Shown in pieces: positions 60,569 through 64,000 of a DNA stretch of 64,000 nucleotides. Both the position numbers and the translations under genes were made by a program. How positions within the stretch are numbered: position 1 is the first letter of the stretch; each line of letters opens with the position of its first letter. Source of the stretch: Burkholderia sp. Ax-1719 (GTDB taxonomy: Bacteria; Pseudomonadota; Gammaproteobacteria; Burkholderiales; Burkholderiaceae); the NCBI RefSeq assembly GCF_011753055.1, contig NZ_VWWJ01000011.1, positions 62,001 through 126,000 of the forward strand, given 5' to 3'. A model generated the notes under the pieces. That model had not been told where the DNA came from and searched no databases. It saw only the letters and a list, made by a program, of their open reading frames with translations.

Positions 60569-61333
60569 ATGAAGCATCACGATCAGGTCGCCGACGCCTT
60601 CGGCTCGACCGCCGCCGCCTATCTCACGAGCCAGGTTCACGCGAGCGGCGCGGATCTGGACAACCTCGCCGCCACCTTCGCGGCGACCTGCGGCAATGCG
60701 ACGGTGCTGGACATGGGTTGCGGCGCGGGCCACGCGAGCTTTGCCGTCGCGCCGCACGTGAAGGAAGTGGTGGCCTACGACATCGCCCCGCAGATGCTCG
60801 CGACCGTCGAAGCCGCTGCAAAAGAGCGCGGCTTGAGCAGCGTGAGCACGCAGCAGGGCGCCGCCGAGACCTTGCCGTTCGACGATGCGCGCTTTAACTG
60901 GGCGATCAGCCGCATGAGCGCGCACCACTGGCGCGACGTGCCGCGCGCGCTTGCCGAAGTGCATCGCGTGCTCAAGCCGGGCGGGCGCATCAAGTTCATC
61001 GATATCGCGGGTATCGACGATCCGCTTTACGACACCTGGATTCAGGCGGTGGAAGTGCTGCGCGACGCCTCGCACATCCGCGACTATCGCGCCGACGAGT
61101 GGATCGCGATGCTCGACCGCGCGGGTTTCGATGCGAAGGTAAGCGAGCGCTGGCGCATTGATATCGACTTCGATTCGTGGGTGGCGCGTATGCGCACGCC
61201 GGCCGAGCGCGTGACGGCGATCCGCTCGCTGTGGGGTAGCGCGCCGGATGAGGTGAAGCAGTATTTCGACGTCAAGGCCGATGGGTCGTTCAAGCTCGAT
61301 GCGCTGATGATCGAGGCGACGCGGCGGGGGTGA
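60569..61333 (+). CDS. Class I SAM-dependent methyltransferase
   Basis: A 254-residue Methyltransf_11-type enzyme. SAM motif I is VLDMGCGAGHAS at residues 46-57, the motif II acidic residue is in VVAYDIAPQML, and motif III is in EVHRVLKPGGRIKFID. The conserved RMSAHHWRDVPRALAEV segment resembles UbiE/arsenite-type small-molecule methylases, but the substrate is unknown. The ATG at 60569 is fixed by AGGAG 8 bases upstream. It is divergently paired with the XRE regulator, which probably controls it. Confidence 0.88.
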   Translation: MKHHDQVADAFGSTAAAYLTSQVHASGADLDNLAATFAATCGNATVLDMGCGAGHASFAVAPHVKEVVAYDIAPQMLATVEAAAKERGLSSVSTQQGAAETLPFDDARFNWAISRMSAHHWRDVPRALAEVHRVLKPGGRIKFIDIAGIDDPLYDTWIQAVEVLRDASHIRDYRADEWIAMLDRAGFDAKVSERWRIDIDFDSWVARMRTPAERVTAIRSLWGSAPDEVKQYFDVKADGSFKLDALMIEATRRG

Positions 61334-61343
61334 GGGGAGCTTT

Positions 61344-61550
61344 TTACAGCGTGTCGGCCTCGTCTCGCCGACGCCGTATGTCGATCAGGTCAGGCGTGCT
61401 CCCGCCCAGCGCGGCGAGTCGCCTCGCTGTCCGAACCCGAATGAAGGTCTCGATGGCCACGCGAAACAGATCGGCTTCGTCCATGCCGGGGTCTGCCATT
61501 GCAAGCGCTGTTTCGTAAAGCGCGTCGTCTAGCGTGACGGTCGTTCGCAC
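61344..61550 (-). CDS. VapB-like (DUF2191) antitoxin without adjacent toxin
   Basis: A 68-residue protein opening MRTTVTLDDALYETALAMA, a ribbon-helix-helix DNA-binding module of the VapB/DUF2191 type, followed by a C-terminal tail (DLIDIRRRRDEADTL) of the kind that wraps a PIN-domain toxin. The GTG start has AGAGGAG five bases upstream. A VapC toxin gene would be expected immediately downstream, but the next 10 bases end at the convergent methyltransferase stop codon, and nothing upstream encodes a PIN domain. It is an orphan. Confidence 0.82.
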   Translation of the reverse strand: MRTTVTLDDALYETALAMADPGMDEADLFRVAIETFIRVRTARRLAALGGSTPDLIDIRRRRDEADTL

Positions 61551-61617
61551 GATGCTCCTCTTTGTTGGGCGTCGTTTTCATGGAAGCGGATCAGCGTGCC
61601 ATCGTGCTGTAAAACAA

Positions 61618-61652
61618 AAAAGCCTCGCAGATCAACAATCCGCGAGGCTTTT
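61618..61652 (-). terminator. Terminator of ppc
   Basis: An 11-bp stem (AAAAGCCTCGC at 61618-61628 with 61642-61652) and 13-base loop beyond the ppc stop. The A-rich left flank gives a U-tract on the minus strand. Confidence 0.85.
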
Positions 61653-61682
61653 CAACCAATCAGGCACTAACCCAGAACCCGC

Positions 61683-64000
61683 TCAACCCGTATTGCGCAA
61701 CCCAGCCGCAATCCCGTTGATCGTCAAATGAATCCCGCGCCGCACGCGCGGGCTCGGATCGCCAGCGCGGTAGCGTTTGATCAGCTCGACCTGCAAGTGA
61801 TTGAGCGGATCGAGATACGGGAAGCGGTTCTTGATCGAGCGCGCGAGCAGCGGGTTATCGGCCAGACGCCCGTTCGAACCGGTGATCTCGTCGAGCACCT
61901 TCGTGGTGCGTTCCCACTCGGCGACGATGCGCTCGAACACGTGCTTGCGCAGCTTTTTATCCGCGACGAGTTGCGCGTAGCGCGACGCCACCGCCAGATC
62001 GGTCTTCGCCAGCGTCATGTCCATGTTCGAGAGCAGGTTCGAGAAGAACGGCCAGCTCTTGTACATTTTCTTGAACATCGCGAGACGGCGCGTGCGCTCG
62101 GCGTCGCTGCCCGCTTCGTCCAGATACGCCGACACGGCGCTGCCAAAGCCATACCAGCCCGTCAGCAGCAGACGGCATTGGCCCCACGAGAAGCCCCAGG
62201 GAATCGCGCGCAGATCGTCGATCTTGCGGTTCTTCGGATCCTGCAGCTTGCGCGAAGCCGGACGGCTGCCGATGTTGAGTTCGGCGATTTCGGTGATCGG
62301 CGTCGAAGCGAAGAAGTAGTCGGTGAAGCCGGGCGTCTCGTACACGAGCGAGCGGTACGCGGCCATCGCGTCATCCGAGAGCTTTTGCATCGTCTCTTCA
62401 AATGCGGCGAGTTGATCCGGCGCATGCGTGCCGGCCTGCTTGCCCATCGGCAGCAGCGTGGCTTCGAGCGTCGCCGCCACCACGGTTTCCAGATTGCGTC
62501 GGCCGATTTCCGGATTGCCGAACTTCGAGGCGATCACTTCGCCCTGTTCGGTCAGGCGGATCTGGCCTTCGACCGTGCCCGGCGGCTGCGACAGAATCGC
62601 GTTGTAGGTCGGGCCGCCTCCGCGTCCGACCGTGCCTCCGCGGCCGTGGAACAGGCGCAGCGTGATGCCGCGCTGCTTGTAGAGCGCCACCAGCGCGAGT
62701 TCGGCGCGATACAGCTCCCAGTTCGAAGTGAGGAAACCGCCGTCCTTGTTGCTGTCCGAATAGCCGAGCATGATTTCCTGCTCGTTGCCCCAATGCTCGA
62801 CGATGCCGTCGATGCCCGGCAGCGCCAGCAGGTCGCGCATGATGCCCGAGGCGTGGCGCAAGTCGGGAATCGTTTCGAACAGCGGGATCACCATCAGCGC
62901 GGCCTTCGCGGGATCGTCCGCGTGACCCAGACGTCCGCTCAGGAGGCCGGTTTCCTTCTGCAACAGCATCACTTCCAGCAGGTCGGAAACCGTTTCGGTG
63001 TGCGAGATGATGTAGTTGCGCACCGCACGCGCGCCGAATTTGTCGCGCGTCACGCGCGCCATTTCCAGCACGCCCAGCTCGCTCTTCACCAGATCGGAAT
63101 AGTCGAGATACGGCGAGCGCAAGGTGCGCGGCTCGGCCAGTTGCGCGAGCAGCAGGCTTTGCTTGGCTTCTTCGGAGAGCGCGGCGTAATCGGCTTCGAC
63201 GCCCGCACGCGCGAGCAGTTCGGTGATGACGGCTTCGTGGATGTCCGAGCTTTGGCGCAGATCGATCGACGCCAGATGGAAGCCGAACACTTCGACCGCG
63301 CGCAGCAGCGGCGCGAGTCGTGGCGTGGCGAGCGACGCGCCGTGATGCTCGGCGAGCGAATCCATCAGGATGCGCAGGTCGCGCGAGAATTCGGCGGCAT
63401 CGGCGTAAGGCGTGGCGCGCACCGGCGCGGCGTTGCGGCCGGCGCTGCGCACAGCCACGACGCCTTCGCCCAGACGCACGCGGGCGCTGGCGGCCAGGCG
63501 CGTGTACACGCCGATCAGCGCACGGCGGTACGGTTCATCGACACGATGCGGCGACTGATCGGGCGAGGCTTCGGCCAGCGCCTTGAGTTCGTCGCTCGCG
63601 CCCGCGAGCAGGTCCGAGACCGACAGCTCGGCGCCCAGCTTGTGCGTTTCGTCGAGGTAGTGTTGCAGGATCACCTGCGCCTGACGCTCGCTCGCGTCTT
63701 CGAGCGTGGCGGCCGTGACGTTCGGATTGCCGTCGCGGTCGCCGCCGATCCAGCTGCCCATCTGCAGGAAGGCGGGCAGGCGCGCGGCCAGACCGTGTTC
63801 CTTCAGCTGCGTTTCGATCTCGCCGTAGAGTGCGGGAATTTCGCTCAGGAAGGTGGTGTGGTAGTAGGACAGCGCGTTTTCGATTTCATCGCCGACAGTC
63901 AGGCGCGCGTCGCGCAGCATGCGCGTCTGCCATAGCGAGGTCACGCGCGCGCGCAGCAGCGCTTCGTTCTGCTCGCGTTCGCGATGCGTGAGCGGCTGGT
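61683..64000 (-). CDS. ppc: Phosphoenolpyruvate carboxylase, C-terminal part
   Basis: The last 772 codons of an enzyme that makes oxaloacetate from PEP and bicarbonate, replenishing the TCA cycle. The start lies beyond the right edge (full length is about 900-1000 residues). Visible motifs are GSWIGGDRDGNPNVTA, GYSDSNKDGGFLTSNW, the glycine-rich loop FHGRGGTVGRGGGP, and the C-terminal RNTG that closes the inhibitor site. The reading frame is unbroken to 64000. It ends 31 bases before its terminator. Confidence 0.96.
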   Translation of the reverse strand, partial: QPLTHREREQNEALLRARVTSLWQTRMLRDARLTVGDEIENALSYYHTTFLSEIPALYGEIETQLKEHGLAARLPAFLQMGSWIGGDRDGNPNVTAATLEDASERQAQVILQHYLDETHKLGAELSVSDLLAGASDELKALAEASPDQSPHRVDEPYRRALIGVYTRLAASARVRLGEGVVAVRSAGRNAAPVRATPYADAAEFSRDLRILMDSLAEHHGASLATPRLAPLLRAVEVFGFHLASIDLRQSSDIHEAVITELLARAGVEADYAALSEEAKQSLLLAQLAEPRTLRSPYLDYSDLVKSELGVLEMARVTRDKFGARAVRNYIISHTETVSDLLEVMLLQKETGLLSGRLGHADDPAKAALMVIPLFETIPDLRHASGIMRDLLALPGIDGIVEHWGNEQEIMLGYSDSNKDGGFLTSNWELYRAELALVALYKQRGITLRLFHGRGGTVGRGGGPTYNAILSQPPGTVEGQIRLTEQGEVIASKFGNPEIGRRNLETVVAATLEATLLPMGKQAGTHAPDQLAAFEETMQKLSDDAMAAYRSLVYETPGFTDYFFASTPITEIAELNIGSRPASRKLQDPKNRKIDDLRAIPWGFSWGQCRLLLTGWYGFGSAVSAYLDEAGSDAERTRRLAMFKKMYKSWPFFSNLLSNMDMTLAKTDLAVASRYAQLVADKKLRKHVFERIVAEWERTTKVLDEITGSNGRLADNPLLARSIKNRFPYLDPLNHLQVELIKRYRAGDPSPRVRRGIHLTINGIAAGLRNTG

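Noticed and set aside
60448..61333. Methyltransferase start at 60482
   Set aside because: The longer form would overlap its own promoter and operator, and the ATG at 60569 has AGGAG at ideal distance.
1..64000. Mobile elements, prophage, CRISPR, integrons, tRNA or rRNA genes
   Set aside because: No transposase, integrase, repeat-spacer pattern, cloverleaf with flanking repeats or rRNA sequence was recognised. GC and codon use look uniform across the window.

Overview
The window is about 65% GC, almost fully coding, with short intergenic gaps and strong ribosome binding sites. Gene content and order point to the large chromosome of a beta-proteobacterium of the Burkholderiaceae (Burkholderia sensu lato: Burkholderia, Paraburkholderia or Caballeronia). 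Markers are the cysB-cysI-DUF934-cysH-cysD-cysN-cobA sulfur cluster, a CbiX-type chelatase next to lptG/lptF, 6S RNA beside zapA, and a DUF3460-scpA-panC-panD run. I see no insertion sequence, prophage, CRISPR array, tRNA or rRNA. This is core-genome housekeeping territory.

Layout. 1-3.3 kb: start of a urea ABC importer operon (urtA-urtB-urtC, minus strand) behind a near-perfect sigma-54 promoter. 3.6-8.6 kb: omega-amino acid aminotransferase, a single-domain rhodanese, a Pcm-family methyltransferase, an orphan branched-chain-amino-acid-type binding protein, and the CysB regulator. 8.8-15.1 kb: assimilatory sulfate reduction (ATP sulfurylase CysDN, 4Fe-4S APS reductase CysH, sulfite reductase CysI, DUF934 protein, siroheme methylase). 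It runs divergently from cysB and meets the sirohydrochlorin chelatase convergently. 15.5-21 kb: LPS export permeases LptG/LptF, leucyl aminopeptidase, DNA polymerase III chi, an unknown protein and a small cytochrome c. 21-26.6 kb: ilvD, lgt, a SIMPL protein, an EVE protein, 6S RNA, zapA and a coiled-coil partner. 27-36.6 kb: cobalamin import and nucleotide-loop assembly (btuCD, cobT, cobS, cobC; opposite strand btuF, cobD, cbiB, cobU; then cbiP). 36.6-40.6 kb: PaaI thioesterase, ParA-like ATPase, panD, panC, scpA, DUF3460. 41-47.5 kb: tamA-tamB. 47.6-53.7 kb: metG, an OmpA-like lipoprotein, apbC, a degenerate SodC-like lipoprotein, dcd. 53.8-64 kb: basic amino acid decarboxylase, LprI-like protein, bestrophin, argH, an XRE regulator/methyltransferase pair, an orphan antitoxin, and ppc running off the right end.

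The strongest functional story is sulfur assimilation. CysDN makes APS, CysH reduces it directly (no APS kinase is seen), CysI reduces sulfite, and CobA plus CbiX supply two of the three siroheme steps. The B12 block can import corrinoid and complete its lower ligand, but shows no corrin-ring genes and no recognisable B12 riboswitch. No obviously new system is present. The items most worth follow-up are a Cu/Zn-SOD-fold lipoprotein that has lost most metal ligands, a possible small RNA between the OmpA-like gene and metG, back-to-back promoters sharing one operator dyad at 60.5 kb, an antitoxin without a toxin, and unexplained direct repeats in front of the B12 operon.
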